Positions 31,626-40,384 of a stretch of DNA of 64,000 bases are shown here, in pieces; within the stretch, counting starts at the first letter, position 1, and each line of letters opens with the position of its first letter. Both the position numbers and the translations under genes were made by a program. The stretch comes from an uncultured Poribacteria bacterium. GTDB lineage: Bacteria > Poribacteria > WGA-4E > WGA-3G. The DNA lies in NCBI GenBank assembly GCA_958295855.1, contig OY282383.1, forward strand, positions 3,452,481-3,516,480, written 5' to 3'. Under the pieces are notes generated by a model. It saw only the letters and a list, made by a program, of their open reading frames with translations, ran no database searches and had not been told where the DNA came from.

Positions 31626-32600
31626 ATGACACAAAAACCAAAGCCGCCTGTGCCGGCACGGCGATTTGATATTACCTCAAAAGACATCATTCATAACAAT
31701 GCCGATGATTGGATCAGATTCGCAATCGGCATCCCCGAAGCAAAGGCCCTCGCAGTGCTTGACACCGAGCAGCCGACTGTCACATCGCATCGCGCAGATA
31801 TTTTCATAGAAGCGGAGATACCTGGCAAGGAGATCATCGCGCATTTTGAGGTGCAAACGCACGACAGCACACAGAAACCTATGCCCTATCGCGTCGCAGG
31901 GTATGCAGGCAGATGCCTTGAATTCTTTGAAAAAGAGGTCTGTTCCCACGTCATTTACCTGCATCCGAAGGCAGGCCGCAATGACCCGGGGGAATATGTG
32001 CAGAATATCAGCGGCTATCAGATTCGCATCCAGTATAAGGTGATTCGTCTGTGCGACGTAGAGGGACAGCCGATTCTGGATGCGAAGGTGAAAGGGGTGA
32101 TTCCGTTTGCGCCGTTGATGAAACCTCCGGCGGGTGTCACGACGGAGCAATGGTTTGCTCACTGTGTTGAAGCCGCCAAGTCCATCCCGCAGGATGTGTC
32201 TGACCAAGGCGATTATCTTGCGGGGATGGGTATCTTGAGTGGGTTAGTACTTGACTTTGAAATCATTAAGAAATTTATATCGGAGGAACTCATGTACGAA
32301 TCATCTGTTGTCCAACACTACCTGCAACAAGGGCTGGAGCAAGGGTTGGAGCAAGGGCTGGAGCAAGGGCTGGAGCAAGGGCTGGAGCAAGGGCTGGAGC
32401 AAGGTGCTCGCGAAAGCACCATCGAAAGCATTCTTGATGTGCTTGAGGTGCGGTTCCATTCTCATGAAGTGCAAGCCTTAAAACCGGCACTTGACTCTAT
32501 TGCGCAACTGCAACCTCTCAAGCAGTTGCTTCGCGAAGCAGCACGCGCCCGTAGCCTCAATGAATTCACGCATCAATTGGAATCCTCAAATGGGAAGTGA
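31626..32600 (+). CDS. Rpn-family recombination-promoting nuclease / PD-(D/E)xK transposase-like protein
   Basis: 324 residues from the ATG at 31626; the longer TTG start lies in the promoter. The nuclease core is RADIFIEAEIPGKEIIAHFEVQTHDS (D then E-x-Q), followed by PYRVAGYAGRCLEF. This is the Rpn/PDDEXK_2 pattern of proteins that nick DNA and promote RecA-independent recombination. Near the C-terminus a QGLE unit is repeated six times (32328-32399), then a helical tail. The last part, from about residue 147, is duplicated directly downstream (32653-33252). Other Rpn members also carry such glutamine/glutamate repeats. Confidence 0.85.
   Translation: MTQKPKPPVPARRFDITSKDIIHNNADDWIRFAIGIPEAKALAVLDTEQPTVTSHRADIFIEAEIPGKEIIAHFEVQTHDSTQKPMPYRVAGYAGRCLEFFEKEVCSHVIYLHPKAGRNDPGEYVQNISGYQIRIQYKVIRLCDVEGQPILDAKVKGVIPFAPLMKPPAGVTTEQWFAHCVEAAKSIPQDVSDQGDYLAGMGILSGLVLDFEIIKKFISEELMYESSVVQHYLQQGLEQGLEQGLEQGLEQGLEQGLEQGARESTIESILDVLEVRFHSHEVQALKPALDSIAQLQPLKQLLREAARARSLNEFTHQLESSNGK
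32328..32399 (+). repeat. 12-bp coding minisatellite, 6 units (QGLE)
   Basis: Six units of CAAGGGCTGGAG (one with a T change), coding QGLE in frame inside the Rpn-type gene. Confidence 0.95.
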
Positions 32601-32674
32601 GTCCACCGGTGCCGATAGGCGTATCTGGTTCGCGGATAGGCGGGACGCTGTGACAGCCGATTCTGGATGCGAAG

Positions 32675-33199
32675 GTGAAAGGGGTGATTCCGTTTGCGCC
32701 GTTGATGAAACCGCCGGCGGGTGTCACGACGGAGCAGTGGTTTGCTCACTGTGTTGAAGCCGCCAAGTCCATCCCGCAGGATGTGTCTGACCAAGGCGAT
32801 TACCTTGCGGGGATGGGTATCTTGAGTGGGTTAGTGCTTGACTTTGAAATCATTAAGAAATTTATATCGGAGGAACTCATGTACGAATCATCTGTTGTCC
32901 AACACTACCTGCAACAAGGGCTGGAGCAAGGGCTGGAGCAAGGGCTGGAGCAAGGGCTGGAACAAGGGCTGGAGCAAGGGCTGGAGCAAGGGCTGGAACA
33001 AGGTGCTCGCGAAAGCACCATCGAAAGCATTCTTGATGTGCTTGAGGTGCGGTTCCATTCTCATGAAGTGCAAGCCTTAAAACCGGCACTTGACTCTATT
33101 GCGCAACTGCAACCTCTCAAGCAGTTGCTTCGCGAAGCAGCACGCGCCCGTAGCCTCAATGAATTCACGCATCAATTGGAATCCTCAAATGGGAAGTGA
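32675..33199 (+). pseudogene. Truncated duplicate of the Rpn-type gene C-terminal part
   Basis: It reads the same protein as 32096-32600 but without the nuclease domain. In frame, an upstream TGA (32651-32653) sits exactly at the duplication junction. A GTG at 32675 could begin a 174-residue product (MKGVIPFAPLMKPPAG to QLESSNGK). No promoter or ribosome site is apparent, so it is most simply a pseudogene, though it could supply a free helical domain. Confidence 0.8.
32915..32998 (+). repeat. 12-bp coding minisatellite, 7 units (QGLE)
   Basis: Same unit as at 32328-32399, one unit longer, in the duplicated copy. Confidence 0.95.
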
Positions 33200-33319
33200 G
33201 TCCACCGGTGCCGATAGGCGTATCTGGTTCGCGGATAGGCGGGACGCTGTACAGCCGTATCCTTGCTTCGCGCTCCTGAGAACCCTGTGGGATATCTGTT
33301 TGTAATTCAGAAACCGAAT

Positions 33320-33375
33320 GTAGCGCAATCTGTTAGATTGCAGCTGTCGCATCACAAACTAACAGTTTGTGCTAC
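33320..33375. repeat. Inverted pair of palindromic repeats (cloverleaf-like)
   Basis: GCAATCT-GTT-AGATTGC and CACAAACT-AAC-AGTTTGTG are adjacent hairpins enclosed by an outer GTAGC/GCTAC stem. Read in opposite directions the two halves share GTAGC-R-CAA-W-CTGTTAG, so they are inverted copies of one repeat. It lies about 30 bases before tgt. Confidence 0.75.
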
Positions 33376-33395
33376 GGAACAGGGTTTCTTGATAG

Positions 33396-35540
<2,145 letters not shown>

Positions 35541-35541
<1 letters not shown>

Positions 35542-35625
35542 GTTTTCGTTATTCCTTGCGGAGAATTCAGAATGCAAGGTGGTTGCTAAGATTGCACTGT
35601 AGCTCTCGTCGGAGGTTTCTGACGC
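35541..35625 (-). repeat. Repeat family B, copy 1 (ribosome-site-carrying)
   Basis: On the minus strand it runs from TCAGAAACCTCCGACGAGAG through CTACAGTGCA and TTGCATTCTGA to CTCCGCAAGGAATAACG, ending at the ATG of the ABC gene. Copies lie at 39020-39098 and, inverted, at 41868-41952. Confidence 0.75.
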
Positions 35626-35762
35626 AAGGTTTACAGGCTCCCGCTGTCTGATGCTTTTCAAATGCGCTTCATAACGGGCGGTAAAGAAACCGCGCCTAAA
35701 GTATTACCAAACATTTTTTAAGTTTCATGAAACCACACTTACAAGAAAAATAGACGAGCGGA

Positions 35763-36695
35763 TTACGCGCCGCCTCTACTAATTTTCAAGGTTTCTTCAA
35801 GGTTTTGGATACCTGCGGTTGTGCCGATAGCCGTTACGCAGGCGGCACCGGTTGCAGATGCCAATTCTGTTGTTGCTTTCAGGTCCCAACCCATTATCGT
35901 TCCTGCGAGAAAACCAGCGACGTAAGCGTCGCCTGCCCCTGTCGCGTCAACGACGTTCACAGGATACGCTGGCACAACGTGTTCTGCTTCAGGTGTGGAG
36001 ACGTAGCTGCCGTTTTCACCCATTTTAATGGCGATGGTGTGGATATCGTAGTTGTTCCGAAAAAATTGAACGATTTCACGGCACTCATATAGTCCTGTGA
36101 GCTGTTGCGCTTCAACGATGCTTGGCAGAAAAATGTCAATGTAGGGCAAGCACGGTTCCAGTGTCTCTAACCACTTTCCGGTGGCATCGTACGCTGTGTC
36201 AAGTGATGTGGTTATGCCCAACGCTTTCGCTTTTTGGAGTACGTTCGCCATTGGCTGTCCATCAAAACGGGGCATGACGAGTGCACCTGCAATGTGCAAA
36301 ATCTTGGCACTCTTGATGAGCTCCCAATTCAGGTCAGTTTCACAAAGTTCGCCGTTTGCACCGATGTAATGGTAGAAAGTGCGTTCGCCATCGGAGGCAA
36401 CAGCGACAAATGTAAAGGACGTGCTGGTGTGTGCATCCCGTTGGATGCCTGCCGTGTCCACGCCGTTGTCTGTGAGCGTTTGCAAGAGCTGGGCACCGAA
36501 CGCGTCGCTGCCGACTTTACCCATTGCGCCGGCGGAGATATCCAAGCGTGCGAGTGCAATGGCTGTGTTGTTGGCACATCCCCCGGCATGGATTTCGAGT
36601 TCCTCAAAGAGTACTAATTTTCCCTTTTCGGGAAACGTATCTATCGGCCGTCCGAGTACGTCAACAACATAAATGCCGAGCGATAGCACATCCAT
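35763..36695 (-). CDS. PfkB-family carbohydrate kinase
   Basis: 310 residues. Ribokinase-type hallmarks: HAGGCANNTAIALARL (first PfkB signature), catalytic DATGAGDAYVAGFLAG (second signature with the base aspartate), plus IFLPSIVEAQQLTG and IAIKMGENGSYV. The family phosphorylates sugars, nucleosides or related alcohols with ATP. The substrate is not clear. An AGAGGTAG ribosome site precedes the ATG. It stands between the ABC ATPase and the large membrane protein on the same strand. Confidence 0.92.
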   Translation of the reverse strand: MDVLSLGIYVVDVLGRPIDTFPEKGKLVLFEELEIHAGGCANNTAIALARLDISAGAMGKVGSDAFGAQLLQTLTDNGVDTAGIQRDAHTSTSFTFVAVASDGERTFYHYIGANGELCETDLNWELIKSAKILHIAGALVMPRFDGQPMANVLQKAKALGITTSLDTAYDATGKWLETLEPCLPYIDIFLPSIVEAQQLTGLYECREIVQFFRNNYDIHTIAIKMGENGSYVSTPEAEHVVPAYPVNVVDATGAGDAYVAGFLAGTIMGWDLKATTELASATGAACVTAIGTTAGIQNLEETLKISRGGA

Positions 36696-36810
36696 CCGTC
36701 TACCTCTCTTTAGTAGTTATCGGTTTTCAGTAGGAAGAAGTCTCTTGTAATACCAAATTAACCTGATTCATCTTGCTTTTGCTCTGTGGAAGCCTGGCTC
36801 CGCTCTTACA

Positions 36811-36834
36811 AATCAAAAACGCCTGGCACCAGGC
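36811..36834 (-). terminator. Rho-independent terminator-like hairpin spanning a stop codon
   Basis: On the minus strand GCCTGG-TG-CCAGGC (36821-36834) is followed by GTTTTTGATT (36811-36820), overlapping the TGA of the 36813 gene. The loop is short (2 bases), so the real stem may open by one pair. Confidence 0.5.
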
Positions 36835-39020
36835 CGAAAAATCACTAACGTTTCATCATAAGTGGTAACATTTCCATGTACTGCCATATCAGTAAGGTTT
36901 CCCTGAGAAGTCCACCCAATGAGGTAGGGGTTCGCATCCATATTTTCCGCCAGATATCGTAGCACATACTCGCTCCGTAGGATTTGCGCGAAGGTCTTTC
37001 GTGTACCGCCCAGTTCCTGATCTGGCAGCATTTTTTTTGTCACTTGCAGCCGGATAGGTGCTGTTGAAGGTTCGGATTCCGCCTCGTCACCGAGCGTGGC
37101 GTTTCCTAAGTAAGTCATCTCCTTGCCTGTAACGCGCCACTTATGTTCAAGGGTGCGCGCCAGTTCTTGCGCGTCCAAAGTCAAAAATGTGTCTTTCACA
37201 TAAGTCGTAGGGTGCCACGGTCCCACAAATAGATGTCGGAGTTGAACCTGTGAACCTTGAATCAATGTGCCAATCTTTTGCGGCGGTTCAGCACCAGAGC
37301 GTTCAATTTCCTGCTGGCGAATAAATGTCCCTTCTGAAAAAGCAATGGACATTTGGGTACGTCCCGTTGCCCTGAGGGAGACATAACTTTGTAAGTGGGC
37401 GCGCCCCTGCGCCGGGTAGACTGACAAAATTGACAACCGGTCTGCCGTGATGCTGTTCGGCAATACGTTTCTCGCCACCGCAATTACGCTGACTGAAAGC
37501 AGAACAAGGAGGCAACTCCCTATCCAATAGGTGCGTGACTTTTGCTTCGGCTTCCCAAAATAGAATAAAAAACCGCCAAAACTGAGCAGATATATCGGTA
37601 ATATGATAGATAGCAGTTTAATGAGCGGCACCTGTGTCGGCATTTTCGATAGAAATTGCCGATAAATCTTTTCCTCATGTTGGAGCGCAAGGGCGTACCG
37701 ATCGACAAGATGCCGGGGTGATTTACCATGTCTGCTCAGTAATCCGCGCCAGAATGTTTCACCTACCTGTTGTTCCTGCTTTTGATTATGTTTTTGGCTT
37801 ACGCCAAAGGGCGGTGCGTTGTAATCAAACGCAAGACAGAGAATCTGCCCATCTCCAAAGTTCCGTTTTGCGACGTAAATCTGTTCCGCTGTGCCGAGCA
37901 ACGTTTCACATCCCGCTTTCGGAGCAAACTGGATGCATTCAAATTTTTCGTACGGTTCAGCTTTTTCGTAAGGTTCAGCTCCAGGGGTTCCTGCTGTAGT
38001 TTGAAATTGCAATGGTATATGCCCCTGCAAAGCAGGGGATAATGCCACGGAAATCTCGCCGGAGGTTTCTGATGTTTCAGTCTCCTGAGTAGGGACACTA
38101 CTGGCAGCATCGCCATCGTCGTTTACGCGTTTAAAGCCGAGCTGTTGTCGCAAGACGGGTGGGATTGTATCCACTGTTTCCACGCCGCTCAATTGGACCG
38201 GGAGGAAGGGTTCTATAAAACTGCCGCGCAGATAGTTAAAATTTCTGCCGCCAGAGACGACAAGGGTACCGCCCCGCTGCACCCAATCTAGCAGTGCAGT
38301 CTGTTGTGCTTTAGAGACACGTCTTTCTGTCAGTAACACCTCTCGAATCACCAGCACATCTACGGCACTGTAGCCGATCCATTGTGTAGGCAGCGCGCGT
38401 GAGTTCGGAAGGTAACTGACGTACCCTTGCGCGCCGGTGTCCTCCAGTTCTTTTTTGTCAATAAATTTTTGTAACCTGTCGCCGCTCGGTGCCAATGCCA
38501 GCACGAAATAGTCTTGACGTGCGATAGGAGTCTGCGGTGAAATCTCTTGTATCGCGTTTTTCGCAAGGTTCAGCTCCAGGGATTCCTGCTGTAGTTTGAA
38601 ATTGGTTGAAAATCTCGTCGGAGGTTTCTGATCTTTCAACCTCCTAGGTTTCGGCACAAGGCCTGTGCCGGCTACTTTCGTGTGTTCTTCTGTACGCACA
38701 AGTTGAATGACGAGTTTTGTGGCGATTTTGGGGCAGTAGACATAGAGGTGTTTCTGCCGCCGATCGGTTGTGCTGAGCTGCAGCGGTGTAGCATATCGCT
38801 GAATTAGCGCGCCCGAGAAAAAGTTGCGAACCTCAACCGCAAGTTCACCGGTAAACGTGGCGGGTTCATTCTGACTCCGCACGGTGACATTCAGGGGTGC
38901 CCACTTGCCCGCTTTGTAACCGCCGTTGAACCCAAACGTCACATCCTCAAACGCCACCTCGCCATAAGCTAAGGATACGGTAAGCGTTGTCTGAACCAGG
39001 ATTATCAATATTTTTCGCAT
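36813..39020 (-). CDS. Large exported membrane protein with amidotransferase-like domain and repeat insertions
   Basis: 735 residues from the ATG at 39020 (MRKILIILVQTTLTVSLAYG signal peptide, AAGGAA upstream). An in-frame start at 39059 lies within a dispersed repeat. A beta-rich N-terminal part is followed by a segment typical of GATase-like domains in bacterial membrane proteins (VLVIREVLLTERRV, LLDWVQRGGTLVVSGG). Two membrane helices (about 465-487 and 497-522) come before a C-terminal soluble part. Two inserted repeats are visible in the protein, at about residues 117-154 and 313-351, the second almost identical to an insert in the pantoate kinase. Function not recognised. Similar proteins often sit near ABC or Bat/MoxR genes. 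Confidence 0.7.
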   Translation of the reverse strand: MRKILIILVQTTLTVSLAYGEVAFEDVTFGFNGGYKAGKWAPLNVTVRSQNEPATFTGELAVEVRNFFSGALIQRYATPLQLSTTDRRQKHLYVYCPKIATKLVIQLVRTEEHTKVAGTGLVPKPRRLKDQKPPTRFSTNFKLQQESLELNLAKNAIQEISPQTPIARQDYFVLALAPSGDRLQKFIDKKELEDTGAQGYVSYLPNSRALPTQWIGYSAVDVLVIREVLLTERRVSKAQQTALLDWVQRGGTLVVSGGRNFNYLRGSFIEPFLPVQLSGVETVDTIPPVLRQQLGFKRVNDDGDAASSVPTQETETSETSGEISVALSPALQGHIPLQFQTTAGTPGAEPYEKAEPYEKFECIQFAPKAGCETLLGTAEQIYVAKRNFGDGQILCLAFDYNAPPFGVSQKHNQKQEQQVGETFWRGLLSRHGKSPRHLVDRYALALQHEEKIYRQFLSKMPTQVPLIKLLSIILPIYLLSFGGFLFYFGKPKQKSRTYWIGSCLLVLLSVSVIAVARNVLPNSITADRLSILSVYPAQGRAHLQSYVSLRATGRTQMSIAFSEGTFIRQQEIERSGAEPPQKIGTLIQGSQVQLRHLFVGPWHPTTYVKDTFLTLDAQELARTLEHKWRVTGKEMTYLGNATLGDEAESEPSTAPIRLQVTKKMLPDQELGGTRKTFAQILRSEYVLRYLAENMDANPYLIGWTSQGNLTDMAVHGNVTTYDETLVIFRPGARRF
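37966..38080 (-). repeat. Coding repeat E, copy 1 (in frame inside the 735-residue protein)
   Basis: On the minus strand it encodes ETSDEISVALSPALQGHIPL then QFQTTAGTPGAEPYEK. It contains the palindrome CCCCTGCTTTGCAGGGG. Copy 3 at 39990-40112 matches almost base for base. A small AEPYEK duplication follows at its edge. Confidence 0.85.
38558..38640 (-). repeat. Coding repeat E, copy 2 (short form, different frame)
   Basis: Same ends as copies 1 and 3 but lacking the central palindrome. Here it is read one base out of phase, giving LKDQKPPTRFSTNFKLQQES and on to LELNLAKN. Confidence 0.8.
38648..38678. repeat. Family A-like palindrome inside coding sequence
   Basis: GGCACA (38653-38658) pairs with TGTGCC (38664-38669). 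On the minus strand it reads AAAGTAGCCGGCACAGGCC and encodes KVAGTGLVPKP directly before repeat E copy 2. Confidence 0.6.
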
Positions 39021-39098
39021 TTTCGGCATTCCTTGCGGAGTAATCAGAATGCAAGACACATCGAGCGCTGCACTGTAGCTCTCGTCAGAGGTTTCTGA
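39020..39098 (-). repeat. Repeat family B, copy 2
   Basis: Minus strand from TTCAGAAACCTCTGACGAG through CTACAGTGCA to CTCCGCAAGGAATGCCG, ending at the ATG of the 36813 gene. Supplies its ribosome site. Confidence 0.75.
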
Positions 39099-39100
39099 AT

Positions 39101-39187
39101 ATAAGCCCCAGCGGGCCGAAATGTGTATAGAAACGCAGGCATCCCTAGATGATAAGCCCCAGAGGGGCGAAATGTGTATAGCATCCT
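39101..39187. repeat. Two units of AAGCCCC...GGGCGAAATGTGTATAG repeat
   Basis: Units ATAAGCCCCAGCGGGCCGAA... and ATAAGCCCCAGAGGGGCGAA..., each ending ATGTGTATAG, are separated by about 24 bases. The stem is GCCCC/GGGGC. The tail is shared with 26168-26216. Confidence 0.7.
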
Positions 39188-39275
39188 TCCCATTGCCAGA
39201 CTATATCTAGTGCAACAAGTTTCGGACAACGTCCGAAACGGGTTACGCAGAACCATCCCATGTCCTTTTATCACC

Positions 39276-40373
39276 TTATCGTACGCTGGCAAATTGACGA
39301 AAAAGCATCCGTGCAGGATTTTGACATAACTGCGTTTCTATTGCGCCATCAAATGCGTGTGTGCTAAAAACGCCATTGCCCAACATAATCATCGATGCAA
39401 CGCCGCCTGCCGCCTCAATCTGTGCAATCGTCTTGATTACCCGTGCATCGCTGAGCAGGCCACTCTCCACAGAAAACTGCTTTGCCACCGCCAAACAGTC
39501 AGTAAACATTTCTTGTTGTAAGGAAACCGGGTCTCCGTGCTTCAGCCCTGTTGTTGCTTTGACAAGCGTTTGCAATACGGCTAACGCTGAATCGGCTGCC
39601 CGATTGATGCGCGCTGTCTGTTCCGCGTTTCCCAGTACCGCGCTTGTCTGAATAGGGCCGAAGTAGCGGTAATAGATGGGCTGTTCTGCGATTGGTAACC
39701 TGTCTGCAACTAGCGGTGCACCTTCCTTCAACTTGACGAGACATCCGCCGTGGTATTGCGAACAGACATCGCCCAACCCTGTTCGGTTTTCAACTTCGGC
39801 CACATGCGCTATCATTGCGAGTGTTTCAGAGGATTTGCCGAGCCGTAGCAGTTCGTTTAGCGCGTAAGCTGTTGCCAGCGCAGCCGCACCGCTCAATCCA
39901 AAGCCACAACCGAGGGGAAGCGGGGAGGTTATCTCCACTTTAAACTGTAAGGGAAACAGAGCGTTGTCTCTTCCCGCTCGCCCCATCGGTTTTTCGCAAG
40001 GTTCAGCTCCAAGGGTTCCTGCTGTAGTTTGAAATTGCAATGGTATATGCCCCTGCAAAGCAGGGGATAATGCCACGGAAATCTCGTCGGAGGTTTCTGA
40101 TCTTTCAACCTCAAGTTGCGATTCGGACATCGCTTGTTGAGTTTCTCTGTGTTCAACCCAACCTACTAGCTTGTGAACAACCGCCTGTACTGTCGGGAAA
40201 TCAATTATTTCTCCATTAAACAGCACCCTCGAGGTATCGTGGCGTGTCACGGAAACAGTCACACCTTCGCTCACCGTAAAGCCCATGCCGAGTGAATGCA
40301 TACGGGTTGCGTCAGCGTGCGGAATAATCTTGAAGACACACGAAATATTGCCAGGGGCAAACGCACTCGCCAT
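39276..40373 (-). CDS. Archaeal-type pantoate kinase (GHMP superfamily) with repeat insertions
   Basis: 365 residues from the ATG at 40373 (AAAGGA upstream). The order of motifs matches archaeal pantoate kinase (COG1829): FAPGNISCVFKI, SLGMGFTVSEGVTVSV, PTVQAVVHKL, then the GHMP ATP loop PLPLGCGFGLSGAAALATA and AHVAEVENRTGLGDVCSQYHGG. Pantoate kinase phosphorylates pantoate in the archaeal route to coenzyme A; most bacteria use PanC and PanK instead. Between residues 71 and 128 two repeat-derived peptides are inserted (GWVEHRETQQA and an ETSDEISVALSPALQG segment). Without them the length is near the archaeal 290-300. It lies 11 bases downstream of a sulfatase. The assignment rests on motif pattern only. 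Confidence 0.72.
   Translation of the reverse strand: MASAFAPGNISCVFKIIPHADATRMHSLGMGFTVSEGVTVSVTRHDTSRVLFNGEIIDFPTVQAVVHKLVGWVEHRETQQAMSESQLEVERSETSDEISVALSPALQGHIPLQFQTTAGTLGAEPCEKPMGRAGRDNALFPLQFKVEITSPLPLGCGFGLSGAAALATAYALNELLRLGKSSETLAMIAHVAEVENRTGLGDVCSQYHGGCLVKLKEGAPLVADRLPIAEQPIYYRYFGPIQTSAVLGNAEQTARINRAADSALAVLQTLVKATTGLKHGDPVSLQQEMFTDCLAVAKQFSVESGLLSDARVIKTIAQIEAAGGVASMIMLGNGVFSTHAFDGAIETQLCQNPARMLFRQFASVR
39990..40112 (-). repeat. Coding repeat E, copy 3 (in frame inside the pantoate kinase)
   Basis: Near-identical to 37966-38080, encoding VERSETSDEISVALSPAL then QGHIPLQFQTTAGTLGAEPCEK. The same frame is used as in copy 1. Confidence 0.85.
40130..40170 (-). repeat. Coding repeat encoding GWVEHRETQQ
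   Basis: The minus strand reads GTAGGTTGGGTTGAACACAG then AGAAACTCAACAAG, a palindromic repeat type common in bacterial genomes, here in frame inside the pantoate kinase. A partial GATAGGTTGGGTTGG occurs at 33391-33405. Confidence 0.65.
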
Positions 40374-40384
40374 TTGATTCCTTT

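Larger units (their letters stand above)
32066..33252 (+). repeat. Tandem direct duplication of the 3-prime part of the Rpn-type gene
   Basis: The unit starting ACAGCCGATTCTGG at 32066 recurs at 32653 (offset 587). It runs through the stop and a 50-bp trailing tract (GGCGGGACGCTGT) to about 33252. Copies differ by a few substitutions and one 12-bp minisatellite unit. Confidence 0.9.

Noticed and set aside
32328..32998. Regular 12-bp repeats that could suggest a CRISPR array
   Set aside because: Units are contiguous without spacers and lie in frame coding QGLE, so it is a protein minisatellite.
35542..35661. 40-residue N-terminal extension of the ABC ATPase
   Set aside because: It is encoded by repeat family B, and the start at 35541 has its own ribosome site and a normal family N-terminus.
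37799..38116. Minus-strand open reading frame with PTRFPWHYPLLCRG
   Set aside because: It is repeat E read in the other frame inside the 735-residue membrane protein gene.
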